A DNA stretch of 64,000 nt, taken from Nilaparvata lugens. Taxonomy: Eukaryota > Arthropoda > Insecta > Hemiptera > Delphacidae. The stretch is from positions 97,041,932 through 97,105,931 of the forward strand of contig NC_052518.1 in NCBI RefSeq assembly GCF_014356525.2. The letters are read 5' to 3'. The position numbers were made by a program, and so were the translations under genes. The notes below the pieces were generated by a model. It worked only from the letters and a program-made list of their open reading frames with translations, was not told where the DNA came from and ran no database searches. Below, in pieces: positions 1 to 9,845 of this stretch (position 1 is its first letter; every line of letters begins with the position of its first letter).

Positions 1-280
1 TATTTTTTTCTTTTATTTGGCTATAGGCTACTTTGAATGCTTTACCTTCATTGCTTTGCTTTAAAATTTAGCTTTATTATGTAATATGTATACTTAGGGG
101 GCACTAGCCAATCCTCTTTAACTTAGCTTGTTATTGTTATGCTTGTTATTATGCTTATTATTAGGTTATAATTATGCTTATTAGTATTATTATTATTATT
201 CTTATTTATATGCTTCTTTTTTGTGCTTTTTGATTGTTGTAATTGGTGTGTACCGTTGGTAAATAAATAAATAAATAAAT
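1..280 (+). mobile_element. 3' end of a LINE with (TAAA)n tail
   Basis: AT-rich sequence without an open frame that ends in about five TAAA/AAAT units at 261-280. A short tandem tail is a usual 3' terminus of non-LTR retrotransposons. The base after the tail is in frame inside a BEL/Pao coding region, so this is the 3' end of an element inserted into the Pao copy. The LINE body lies outside the window. Confidence 0.5.
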
Positions 281-1834
281 TGGCAACCTAGTACTGATCT
301 GTTTCAGTTTTCCGTCAAGTGTGGTGAGGTCGTCGATACTAAGCGTTCTATTCTGTCAGTGATGGCTCGTATCTATGATCCACTTGGTCTCTTGCCACCG
401 TTTACATTATTTCTCGAGTGTCTTGTCCAGAAACTGTGGAAATTAGGAGTGGATTGGGACGAGAAGCCGCCTGAGTCTATATGCACTCTTTGGGAGAATT
501 GTCAAAAAGAGTTGCCTCTATTATTAAAATTTGCTGTTCCACGTCATGTTGGTTTGTTTCAGGATTCTCACATCAGTTTGATTGGTTTTTGTGACGCATC
601 ATTGTCGGGTTATGGTGCAGTTATCTATGTGAAGTCGCAGAAGGAGAGCGAGGAGTCAAGAGTTGTATTATTGTGTTCCAAGTCCAAGGTAGCACCATCT
701 AAAGTTGTTTCAATACCTCGTTTGGAGTTGTGTGCGGCACTCTTGTTGGCAGAACTCATGAATTCAGTAGTCACTATTATTAGTGAACGTTGTCATGTGT
801 CTCGTATTGTCGCACTCTCTGATTCGACAGTCACCTTGTGTTGGATTAATGCTCCATCCGCAAAATGGCAAACTTTTGTTGGTAATCGTGTCACAAAAAT
901 ACAGGATTCTTGTATAAAGGAGTGGATGCATGTTGCCGGAATTGAAAATCCCGCTGACTGTTTGTCTAGAGGTTTATCACCAGTTGAGCTTGTGAACTTT
1001 CCGTTGTGGCTCTCAGGTCCATCATGGTTAGCAGAGGACGAATGCAATTGGCCCGTCCGAACTCAAATGGAAGAGATCGTGGATCCACCGGAGGCGAAAA
1101 AACCGTCAGTGTTGACAGTCACAAAATCTCCTGATTGTAACAGCAATGCAGTATATTCATTGATTGGTCGTTGTTCGGATTATGGTCGTCTTTTGAGAAT
1201 TGTAATTCTTGTTCTCAAATTCTTACGAATCTTACCCCAATCAGAGGAATCAGATTTCGATGTTGCTGAGAGGTATCTATGTAAAGTGGTGCAGAAGATA
1301 CATTTTTCATCTGAATTTGTGCAATTGGAGAAGGGAGAAGATTGTTCTATGCGCCTTCGTCGCCTGTCTCCATTCATTGATAAAGGCGTGATTCGCGTCG
1401 GCGGTCATTTGTCTCATGCTGGACTGGAATTTGAGACTTGTCATCAGATGATCCTACCAAAATCCGACGCTTTCGTATCGATGTTGATTGATTATCATCA
1501 CAAGAAGAACTGTCATGCTGGACCTTTGTTATTGTTGTCCTTGATCAGACAGAAATTCTGGATACTGTCTGCTCGCTCTATTATTCGTATTTGTGTTTTT
1601 AAGTGTAATCGTTGTTTCCGTATTCGACCTAGTAAAAAAAATTATATCCACTCCCAACTTAATAGTTGTTGTGATTGTTGCATTTTTTTCTTTTGTGTTG
1701 TTTTTTGGTGTTGGTGTTTTGTTCTTTTTGTCATGTCTGGATTTTTCCCTTCATTGGTTTTTTTCAGTTTTGTAACTTGGCTGAAAAATAGTTTTTCAGA
1801 GGCGGGGGTATGGTCTGGCCAGAGCATTTTTTGA
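281..1834 (+). pseudogene. BEL/Pao retrotransposon pol fragment (RT end, RNase H, integrase zinc finger)
   Basis: The coding frame is open from the codon after the LINE tail (W-Q-P-S-T at 281) to a stop at 1834; the ATG at 362 is internal, not a real start. It reads through the Pao-type signature ILSVMARIYDPLGLL, an RNase H-like block with GFCDAS and GYGAVIY, and an integrase H2C2 zinc-binding region (HHKKNCH ... CNRC) ending near 1635. After that the frame becomes hydrophobic and unrelated, so the integrase DDE core is missing. In intact elements this polyprotein carries reverse transcriptase, RNase H and integrase for copying through RNA. The copy is truncated at its 5' end by the LINE insertion and internally deleted at its 3' side, so it cannot act on its own. 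Confidence 0.85.
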
Positions 1835-2330
1835 ATTCTAGCGCCAAATCCCAGACTACAGTTCTGCCCGTAGCAGGCTTGTGCGCTAGTGTCGATTGTC
1901 CAGCTGTTTTGGTTTGTCGAGAAAAAAAGCCCGAGTCATTCTTGTTCAGTCGACCAGTCGTTGTTCTTGATTTTTATCAGCCCGTCGTCTTGTGCAAGAG
2001 CAAATTTGTATTTTGTCATGTAATTTCCATCGGAAATTTCTAGTAATTGATTGTTTAAGTGTTGTGTGTGTGGATTATAAATATAACATCGTAAATAGTG
2101 TTAAATTGAATTAATTTGCATCAGTTTTGAATTTATAAAGAATCAGTTTGAGCTTCGTTCAAACATAGTACAGAACCAGCCTGCAAGTTGAACGTGAAAA
2201 GGCTGCCCAGAAGCAAACCTTTCGTTTCCCAGATTTCTTTCCACCCCTCGAATCTGACCAAAACACCTAATAAAGGCTTCGAAGGGCAAGTAGACAAAAT
2301 TGGATTAAATCTGGTAAGTTTTTGCTCTTT
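1799..2330 (+). repeat. Probable polypurine tract and 3' LTR of the BEL/Pao element
   Basis: A purine run GAGGCGGGGG at about 1799-1809 follows the pol remnant and is followed by TGGTCTGGCCAGAG, a layout expected of a polypurine tract and LTR start. Inside are a TATA-like ATTATAAATATAAC near 2075 and an AATAAA near 2268. No second LTR lies in the window, so the right boundary is a guess. Confidence 0.4.
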
Positions 2331-2929
2331 TTATTGTTCATTAATGCAGAGTTTAACTGTACCAATAACCTGGCTCAAATTGAAGATTAAATTTTGCTCC
2401 TCGTTTCTATTTGATAAATTGAATAGTAAATTACAGTCCACTGGTAGCTCTAGCCTGAGCTTTGTTCAGAACAAAGGTAACTGTACAAAAAAGGCGCTGA
2501 AGGTCAACCATTAGTAAATTTTACTCACTTTCCAGTTTTCTTCCAAAAACTAATTAGATTGTCATGAATGAAACTCTCCCATTTTAGATTAAGAAAAACA
2601 AACTTGCTATGCTTCTGATTAACTAGTAGAGAGCAATAAAATGATTAAAATAGATAACTAAAATATAAAATTTTGACTATTGGCAGTAAATGATCATTTC
2701 TTTGTCTCTGCATCCATAGAAAAAGAGTGAAACGTAGTTTCACTCCAAAAAGTAAACGAAATAAAGTTGCTAACACTAAGAAAATAAATTCCAACACTAC
2801 AAGATACATAATTCTATTGCATATGATCACATATTATTACTTATTGAAGAAGAGCGCTTAATGGTCATCATGAGTATCTCATCATGCTCTCTCTTCTTTT
2901 TATGATCCCTTTCTGTTTTCTACTAATTG
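2331..2929. other. No gene seen
   Basis: AT-rich DNA with short open stretches on both strands that lack recognisable domains. I see no repeat structure. Confidence 0.5.
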
Positions 2930-3115
2930 ACCGAAGCGAAGCTGAGGTCTTAGTTTTGACTCGATCGGCTTTTGTCTGTTTATTTGTTTGTACCGCAGTT
3001 ACAGTCGCAGTTATTGTCCGATTTGGATAAAATTTGGTATACAAGTTCTTTGAAACAAGGCGCAGAAACGTATGTGTACCGATTTTTGATAAGACCTCCG
3101 GTTTTAATATAAATT
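2930..3115 (+). repeat. Possible dispersed repeat end with GCGAAGC motif
   Basis: It begins GACCGAAGCGAAGCTGAGG, which resembles the hairpin end (CGAGCGAAGCTCGG) of the Helitron-like copies elsewhere in the window. The text after it reads like non-coding insect repeat. Only one copy with this context is present, so the assignment is weak. Confidence 0.25.
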
Positions 3116-3336
3116 GAATATGAATTGTGCCGTTCTAAAATGTGCTGTATTGAACGAATGGTATCGTTGGAATGCTATCGATAGAGGACAAGAGTTGTCA
3201 GCGGTGAACCTTGAAACGTCTGAGCCGCTCCAAATCATACTGTATTTATTTATTGAAGAAAACTTCTCACTTGATTGCACCCATTTCTTCTTCCCTTTTC
3301 AACACGATATTTCCCTGTTTCATATGGGTACGCGAC

Positions 3337-3570
3337 TAGGTGGCACCCCGACTACTTGACACTGCGACTTGTTGTCCTCTTTTAAAACCGGTTTTTAGGT
3401 GGCAAGTAGACCTGAGCCATCCCCGTCTACTTGTCTCCTTTCTAAGGAGGTGTCAACTAGTCGAGGGGACACCCTGACGCGAGGGTGCGAGGTGGCAAGT
3501 TGTCGTTCACGGTCATGACTAGTTGGCACCTTTGGTCCAGTAGGTGTCAAGTAGTCGGGGGGACAACTTG
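3337..3570. repeat. Small inverted-repeat element with internal AGGTGTCAAGTAGTCG copies
   Basis: GGCACCCCGACTACTTGACAC near 3341 pairs with GTGTCAAGTAGTCGGGGGGA near 3546, about 19 of 21 matching. Between the arms are at least three diverged copies of AGGTGTCAAGTAGTCG in both orientations. The region is GC-richer than its surroundings. It is probably a small MITE or foldback. Confidence 0.45.
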
Positions 3571-4470
3571 ACGGCAATGCCATATTTTTACGAGGTTACA
3601 AGTAGTCGCCTATGGCCAAAATGACAATTGCAATTTGTGTTTTCATTCTCAAAAATACACTGCTTGCCATTGTTTATGTAATTCATCACTAATAGCGAAT
3701 TACTAAACGAAGTTTTGTTACTTCATCGACCAAAAGGGCCCTCGGCTGAGGGGGGGGGCTGCTGAGTGGGCAAATGCACAGGGGCCTGGGCATCAAGGGG
3801 GCCCGGGCCCATGTTAATTTTTTTCAACATTCTGCCAACTTGATAAGAGATTTAACTGGGTACGGTATACTTGAGATTTTCACTAGCAAAGCAAAACATG
3901 ACAACAATTATCATTGTACGGATGCATTTTTTAGTACCTAATTGTACAAGGTTGAGATGAATTTGATGCTAAATTGGTATGTGCTAGTTCCTCACATGTG
4001 CAGTGTGCTTGGCGTTGGAGGTCAGGTCGCATTCAAGTTTTCTAAGATTAATAAACATCATTAATATCATTTAATGTGTAGTCTTGTTGGAGTGTTGTTT
4101 TTCAATGATTTACTGATTGATATTTGAGTAACAAAAAATGTTTAATAAATCATTGAAATCTCTGAATTGGATTAGAGAATTGCTACAAATCATGAAATAA
4201 AATATAAAAAAATTAAATTTGGAGTATTGGGGCTTAGTCATTGGAGTTAGGCCACTGTTGGAAGAGGCCAAGCCAAGTTATCAAGTCGTCTTTTAAAATA
4301 TGAACACAGAACACTCCACTGACTGATTTTGTAACACTTAGCTTTGTAACTTATAATTTTGTAATATGTTACATCATTGGTCATAAACGTTTTCCTTTTT
4401 GTCAGTGAATAAAAATATCAAGTACTGACTAAGACTTGTGACTTCTTTGAGCTGGGTTTACACCAAAGTT
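3571..4470. other. No gene; G-rich patch at about 3737-3810
   Basis: Mostly AT-rich sequence. A G/C-rich patch holds a nine-base G run and several GGGG/GGGGG runs within 75 bases, which could form a quadruplex. I see no coding potential. Confidence 0.5.
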
Positions 4471-4687
4471 AGTCAAGTCAAGTCAAGTCAAAATACTTTA
4501 TTGCAGCAGTTAATTGAGAACATCAATTGCATTACAAATGTCAATAATAGATTGAAACAATTACAAGCAAGAAGTCATTACAATAAATTATAAAACATAA
4601 AAATATACTTATTTTCATAACAATATAAGTAAAACACACTCATTAACATAATCATATGACTAGTTAACCCATGAGAGTACCTAGTTG

Positions 4688-5068
4688 CTAATCAAGCATA
4701 TTGTCAACTACGTCATAGAACTCTTCTATTTCATAAATTGGATTCGTCAACAGAAATTGTTTAACTCTATTCGTGAATATTTTTAATGTTAATTTTTTCA
4801 TATTCTCAGGCAAGGCATTGAAAAGTTTCAGAGAAAAGTAATAGAAAGTTTTCTGAGTATTTGCATAGTTGCAAAACCTCAATACTAGTTTATTCCTACC
4901 TCTAGTATTATAGTTGTGACACATACCCTGCTGAACATAAGAATTATAATTTACCTTGACATGATTGAGACATTGATAAACAAACACAGCGGGAAGTGTC
5001 ACAATTTCAATCAATTTGAAGCTATCCCTACAGTGTCCTCTTGAAGGGAGACCACATATTATTCTCAC
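4688..5068 (-). pseudogene. LINE ORF2 C-terminal region
   Basis: 126 codons continuing the preceding RT in a shifted frame. It shows the common LINE C-terminal pattern: YNTRGRNKLV near the middle, then LKLFNALPENMKKL and FTNRVKQFLL. The overlap of a few bases at 5065-5068 points to a frameshift between the two parts. No separate function is expected. Confidence 0.75.
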
Positions 5069-5805
5069 AGCTTTTTTTGCAGTCTAAATAATCTAATACT
5101 ATATTTTTGGGAAGCCCACAATAATGTTCCATAAGATAAATAACTATGTATATGAGAAAAATACACTATTCGCAACACTGATAGACTTACTCCTGTTCTC
5201 AATTTTCTTAACATAAACAATCCCTTACACAGCTTACCCGCCACTTTATCAATATGGTCTTTCCAATTCAGCCTGGAGTCAACATTAAAACCAAGAAAAT
5301 TAACCATTCTCAGACCATTCAAATCATCATTGTTGCTATAAGACACATTAAGACTCTTAATTTTATCTAAGTTGAAGCACAGTAAATTTGCGTTACACCA
5401 GTCCTCAATCATCAGTGTAATATTCTCTATGGACCTGATTATATTGATTGCCAAGGTAGATTTTGTACTTACACAAACTGCCAGGTCATCAGCAAACAAA
5501 TATCCTTTGGCTGAGTGCTTAGTTACACTAGGTATGTCATTCACATATATAATGAACAAAGTTGGGCCCAATATTGAACCTTGAGGTACCCCATAACGAA
5601 CCGGCAAGTAATTAGACTCAACACCATTAAAAACCACTTTCTGAAACCTATCTCTCAGATAAGACTGAATAAGCTTGCTAGCAGATTCTTCAAAACCATA
5701 AAATTCTAATTTTTTCAGAAGAACTTCATGACAAACTGTGTTGAAAGCTCTCGACAGGTCGAATAGTCTTACATTAGTCTGATTTTTATTTTCAAATGAT
5801 TCCAA
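5065..5805 (-). pseudogene. LINE reverse transcriptase fragment
   Basis: 246 codons with the RT catalytic blocks in order: DLSRAFNTV (first catalytic Asp), YGVPQGSILGP, and FADD (codons at 5485-5496) in place of the usual YADD, then LGFNVDSRLNWKDHI. The family copies LINE RNA into DNA at the target site. The endonuclease and the N-terminal part of RT are absent. The frame breaks near 5065, where the C-terminal part continues in another frame. F for Y at the active site occurs in some elements and need not be inactivating. Confidence 0.85.
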
Positions 5806-5815
5806 TAGCTGATCA

Positions 5816-6470
5816 TATAGGGAGATCGTCGCTTTAAGGCTGTTTGAACAAAAAAAATTTCAACTTTTTTTTGTTGGAAGCTTTAAAGTTCATTGAGTCA
5901 AAACCGAATATGCTATTGAAAAAATTAAAAAAAAATTATTGTGGCCTATGTGTGACCTTGAAATGTACATTTTGAGCATTTTTCATACATCCTGCAAATG
6001 CAAACAATACACACCACAGCAATGAAACTTCAGGACAATTATCTTCAAAATAAGCTCTTTCAAGTGGTCTACTCTTAATTACAAAAGATTCATGTTTTTT
6101 TTACAAAATATCGATTTTTTATTGTGTTTTACAGTGCAATTTTCAGTTTTTTATTTATATTAACATACGTGGGTTTTAACTCGCTAGCCAATGCAATTTT
6201 TTGTTTCTCATTATAAGTATCCGTCTAGAAACGTTAATTGGTTGAACAAGCCAATGTTTATACTTGGGCTCGTGCGCAAGCAAGCACCGTGCATGCTTAA
6301 AGTATCGGGGAGGTATGAGTGGGGCAGTTTCGGTAGCTGTCTCCTTCGACTTGGACTGGCTGAGTGGGCGGGAGCAATGACCTTGGGGACTCCTTTCTTC
6401 GAGGTTTGCTTCCTGATTTTGTGACCGATTGCACTGTGCCAGACATTGTCAATGTCATACTGTTATATTA
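5816..6470. other. No gene seen
   Basis: AT-rich DNA with A and T runs. A short open frame near 6191-6424 shows no domain or repeat context that would support a gene. Confidence 0.5.
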
Positions 6471-6875
6471 TACTATTACTTTTGTTAATTCGATGTGAAC
6501 ACTAAATTTTTTGGTAGTTGGAAATGTTTGCATTCTCCCAGTGAATAGAACTGAAACAGAGTAGTGTGTACACTAAAAAATATAAATTTTTGGTTCAATT
6601 GTGTAGGCATATCTATGCTTCTTTGTTTATTCTTGTATTGTTTGCTCTTTTTTCAAAACCATTCAATTATAGAATTTATTTTGTTGATTCGATGTGAACA
6701 CTCATTTTTTTGATAGTTGAAAATGTTTGCATTTTCCAAGTGGATAGAACTGCAACAGTTTAGTGTGTACACTAAATTATATAAATTTGTGATTCAATTG
6801 TGTAGGCATATTTATGCTTTTTTGTTTATTTTTGTATAGTTTGCTCTGTATTTAAAATCATTGTATTATATTATC
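6471..6875. repeat. Two-copy tandem duplication, unit about 202 bp
   Basis: Both units share TTCGATGTGAACACT, GTTTGCATT, TAGTGTGTACACTAAA and TTGTGTAGGCATAT in the same order, the first near 6490-6610 and the second near 6692-6810. The units are diverged by scattered substitutions. No coding content. Confidence 0.8.
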
Positions 6876-6989
6876 ACGTTTTTTGATGTTATTTTCAACA
6901 GAAGTTTTTCAATTTTCAATTATTTTCATATTTCCATAAAGTAGGATAATCTGGTATTAGGAAATACTGGAGTAAGCTCGGTGTGAACT

Positions 6990-7571
6990 GTTCTATACAA
7001 AAACTAGGTCTCATCCCTTGGAAAACTTGCCGAAGGACATTAAAAGGATAATTCATCCTTGGAAAACAGATGATAATTTCGTCATCTCTCCATAACAGAA
7101 GATGCGTGTGCCTGTGTGGGAGAGAGACAGAATATTATTTCCATCATCATCCTTGGAAAAACAGTTGATAATAATTATTTCGTTGTCTGTTGGTGATGGA
7201 AGTGAGTGAGCAAGTTTATGTGTGGTGGACTGTGTCAAAATTATGACTCAGCAGTTGAACTTTTGTAATCATTCAATCAAGTACTTAGTGCCGGTTGCAA
7301 AAAAGCCGGGTTATTTTCATAATAATTGCTATATTATCAATGCTATATTAAAAGCTGATTTGGTTCACGTGAAGTTAATCAGGATTAAAATCTAACCGGC
7401 TTTTGTGCAACTGGACCTTTGTGAGGGAAATTTTTGCCTTCCCTTTGGGAATTAATCTCAATTTACTGTGATTAGATAGAACATTTCTGTATGAATGTTA
7501 TTTTCATTTCTTCTTTCGTAATACATTTTTTATGCTTTTGTACTCCAGAGCAAAGCTCGGTCCCCGATATT
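6990..7571 (+). mobile_element. Helitron-like non-autonomous element, 5'-truncated copy
   Basis: It shares the block CTAGGTCTCATCCCTTGGAA, then AAGGACATTAAAAGGAT, with copies at 24413, 32044 and 48571. It ends with the hairpin-bearing terminus AGCAAAGCTCGGTCCCCGAT at 7552-7571. The family's 5' end (TATCCTATACTATTAAA) is missing here. A palindromic MITE is nested at 7289-7416. The Helitron or Helentron assignment rests on the terminal hairpin, the absence of terminal inverted repeats and the AT-rich start. Confidence 0.6.
7289..7416. mobile_element. Palindromic foldback MITE (CCGGTTGCACAAAAG family), copy 1
   Basis: The arms begin GTGCCGGTTGCAAAAAAGCC and end GGCTTTTGTGCAACTGGAC, with TTAATCAGGATTAAAAT-type inner repeats. 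Related copies lie at 29964, 32204 and 61724. This one is nested in a Helitron-like element. Confidence 0.75.
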
Positions 7572-7899
7572 GATTATGCAAACATGGGAGACGTTATGCT
7601 TTGAATCCAATGCTATGATTTGGATCATTTTCAAAATGATCTTGAAAAAACATTATGATCAGGTGATCTGAAACACCATTTTCTGCACCGTAATTACAGT
7701 AACGTAAAACAGTAGCAGAATGACAGTGAGCTCACATCTCACAGTCCAATAAACAGACTGTGAATGAATACAGAACACAGAACACTGTTCTGTATTCATT
7801 GACTGTGGTGAGCATTGTGTGGGTGACTTCTGTTTTGACAGATAAAAGGTGGGCGCGTCAATAATTGCCTGTAGTAGAGTGGATTATCTGTTATTTCGT
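7572..7899. other. No gene seen
   Basis: Includes a short local hairpin around 7765-7800, where CAGAACACTGTTCTG is palindromic. Nothing else is recognised. Confidence 0.4.
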
Positions 7900-8440
7900 G
7901 AGTCAATCGTTTCATCTATTTAGTTTAGAGTAATTTTTTTCATTTTTCGCATAAATATCTCGGAAACTATGCATCTTATGAACATTTGTATTTTGTGAAA
8001 AAATGAAGCTTACAAAATTACCAACAAGTTTTGTCCTTTACATTTTTCCACTTATTACTTACATGCAAATATCTTGGAAACAATGTGTTCTATTGACATA
8101 ATCAACTACATAAAAATGAAGCTTGATAAATTTCCTACAAGTTTTGTTTGGTAGAGGTTTTCGATAAATCCTATTCTTTTCGAGATATTTATGTTCTAAA
8201 GTGATGCATTTTCCAAAAACCAGTTTCTCTTCCATATTTGCGCTCTTTTAAGTCTTATAACATTTCAACAATAATTGATGAAACAAGAATGTGCTATTCA
8301 CGAGATTGTAGAGCATTCAGTTATCTCTCATTTCATGTATAATTCGACTATTTCACGCATTCCCATACGACTGTTGCAGCAGTTTTAGTTTTGAGTGTCA
8401 ATCTCAAGATTTGCAAAAAGTGACTTTCTACGAATATCAC
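7900..8440. repeat. Dispersed repeat A, copy 1
   Basis: Shares ordered blocks with 50450-50850: GAAGCTTACA..ATTTCCTACAA, TTTTCGAGATAT, a GCTCTT..ATAACTTTT-type block, ATGTATAATT, TTTCACGC and TTGAGTGT. Divergence is high and there are no ORFs. The class is unknown. Confidence 0.5.
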
Positions 8441-8469
8441 ACTATTCTGTCATCATAAATTGGCAGTGT

Positions 8470-8880
8470 GCTTCAGTATGAACATTCATATTGAGTACCT
8501 ATTGGAACGTCTGCAGAACAAAACACAGGGGGTGTTTCTAAACTTCCTACCAAACAAAGAGCATTGATATCATTCACGAGGTATGATGCCATTCAACCAA
8601 GCTGCTCTATAGTGAGATTCACTCTAAAATGTCAGCATTAGTTGAACGTGACGAGCTTCGATGTTATTTATTAGGTATGCTGACACACAACCAAGCAGCT
8701 TTACAGTGAGACAGTGTCAGCATTAGTTAAAGGTGAAACATTGGTGCTATTCACTAGCAATACTGACTGTTGAAAGTGAACTACCCATTAGAGTACCCGA
8801 GTCGGTCAGCATTGACTGAATGGGAAGCATTGATGTTATTCATGAGGATTGCTGACAGTTGAAAATGAATCTTCTCACAG
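8470..8880. repeat. Degenerate tandem repeat, ~100-bp units, about four copies
   Basis: Recurring ordered words are GCATTGATRTTATTCA, a GAGG/TAGG + TATGCTGAC block, CAACCAAGC and GTCAGCATTAG. Units are strongly diverged. A related GTTAGCATTGATTGAATGG word recurs near 35440. Confidence 0.5.
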
Positions 8881-9604
8881 TAAGTGGCTAGCCTCTTCAA
8901 GAGGCTTCAAGGGCCAAGAACATTTTCAGGCCAGTCCACAACAATCAATTAGTTACGGAAGCCTGCAACTGTGAATAGATTTTTTCATTGGGGGTGAGTT
9001 CTTTCATGAAAGACTTACTATTTCGAATACCTTCTTTTGCAATGGGAAGTGATCTGGTGGTAAAGTGGGGGAAGAGAGAGATTGCATTGCAAGCTTCACT
9101 ACACTCAGTGCTACGAGTGTCAAACTCCCGAACTATGCTCCTTCAATGCCAGGGTTGAAAGCTATTCAAACGTTCTCAAGTGCCATCTCTGGGAAGGCTG
9201 TTCAAAAAGTGTAGTACTAGGTAAATTTAACTGATGAGATGGGGAATGGAGTAAAAAAGCATGCTGGCTCACAAACATCGGACTTCATAGCTCTACTCTC
9301 TCTCAATCGATGGGCTCTCTCACACATCAGTCTTCTCTTTCTAGAGAAAGAGGTTCATTACTTCAGTAGCACCACTATCACAATTGACACGTGCACTCAC
9401 TCTCACATCAGTCTTCTCTTCCTAGAAAAGTCCATTATTATTATTATACACTGCATTGTTTACTCATTCTGCGGCTGTTCTAACATGACTGATCTGCTTT
9501 TGAGTAGCCTGGCTATAGATGGTATTCTATTGCTTCAACAGTGTTATAAAAGAACACTTCATTTGACTAATTCTTCTAAATCGACATGAAAGTTCATTAA
9601 TATA
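8881..9604. other. No gene; short internal duplication near 9320-9430
   Basis: CACATCAGTCTTCTCTT with TAGAAAA appears twice about 85 bases apart, which makes an open frame look repetitive. I see no domain or splice context that supports a gene. Confidence 0.4.
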
Positions 9605-9845
9605 TGAATCTATATATCTATATATATATAAAAGCGAAATGGCACTCACTCACTGACTTACTGACTCACTCACTCACTCACTCACAGAACTAAAAATCTA
9701 CTGGACCAAAAACGTTCAAATTTGGTAGGTATGTTCAGTTGGCCCTTTAGAGGCACACTAAGAAATCTTTTGGCGATATTTTAACTCTAAGGGTGGTTTT
9801 TAAGGGTTTAAAGTTCGTCTTTTAGCATGTATTTATAATAGCAAA
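9605..9845 (+). mobile_element. 5' part of a second Helitron-like family
   Basis: It starts with TATATATATATAAAAGCGAAA, followed by (ACTC)n-rich sequence, CGTTCAAATTTGGTAGGTAT and AGTTGGCCCTTTAGAGG. From memory this text resembles a widespread insect Helitron-type 5' end, but no database check was possible. It stops where LINE coding sequence begins. Confidence 0.45.

Larger units (their letters stand above)
4471..5815 (-). mobile_element. 5'-truncated Jockey/CR1-type LINE
   Basis: On the minus strand it holds a reverse transcriptase frame, a C-terminal frame, an AATAAA-like site near 4497 and a terminal (TTGAC)n tail of four units at 4471-4490. The tandem tail marks the 3' terminus. The 5' end is lost near 5815, upstream of the RT A motif. 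Confidence 0.75.

Noticed and set aside
359..364. Gene start at GTG/ATG 359-362
   Set aside because: The frame continues upstream to 281 with Pao coding sequence, so these codons are internal.
3737..3810. G-quadruplex regulatory element
   Set aside because: G runs are present but there is no gene nearby to regulate; composition alone is not enough.
9239..9589. 116-codon ORF with an internal HISLLFLEK repeat
   Set aside because: The repeat is a short DNA duplication; no domain, splice or promoter support.
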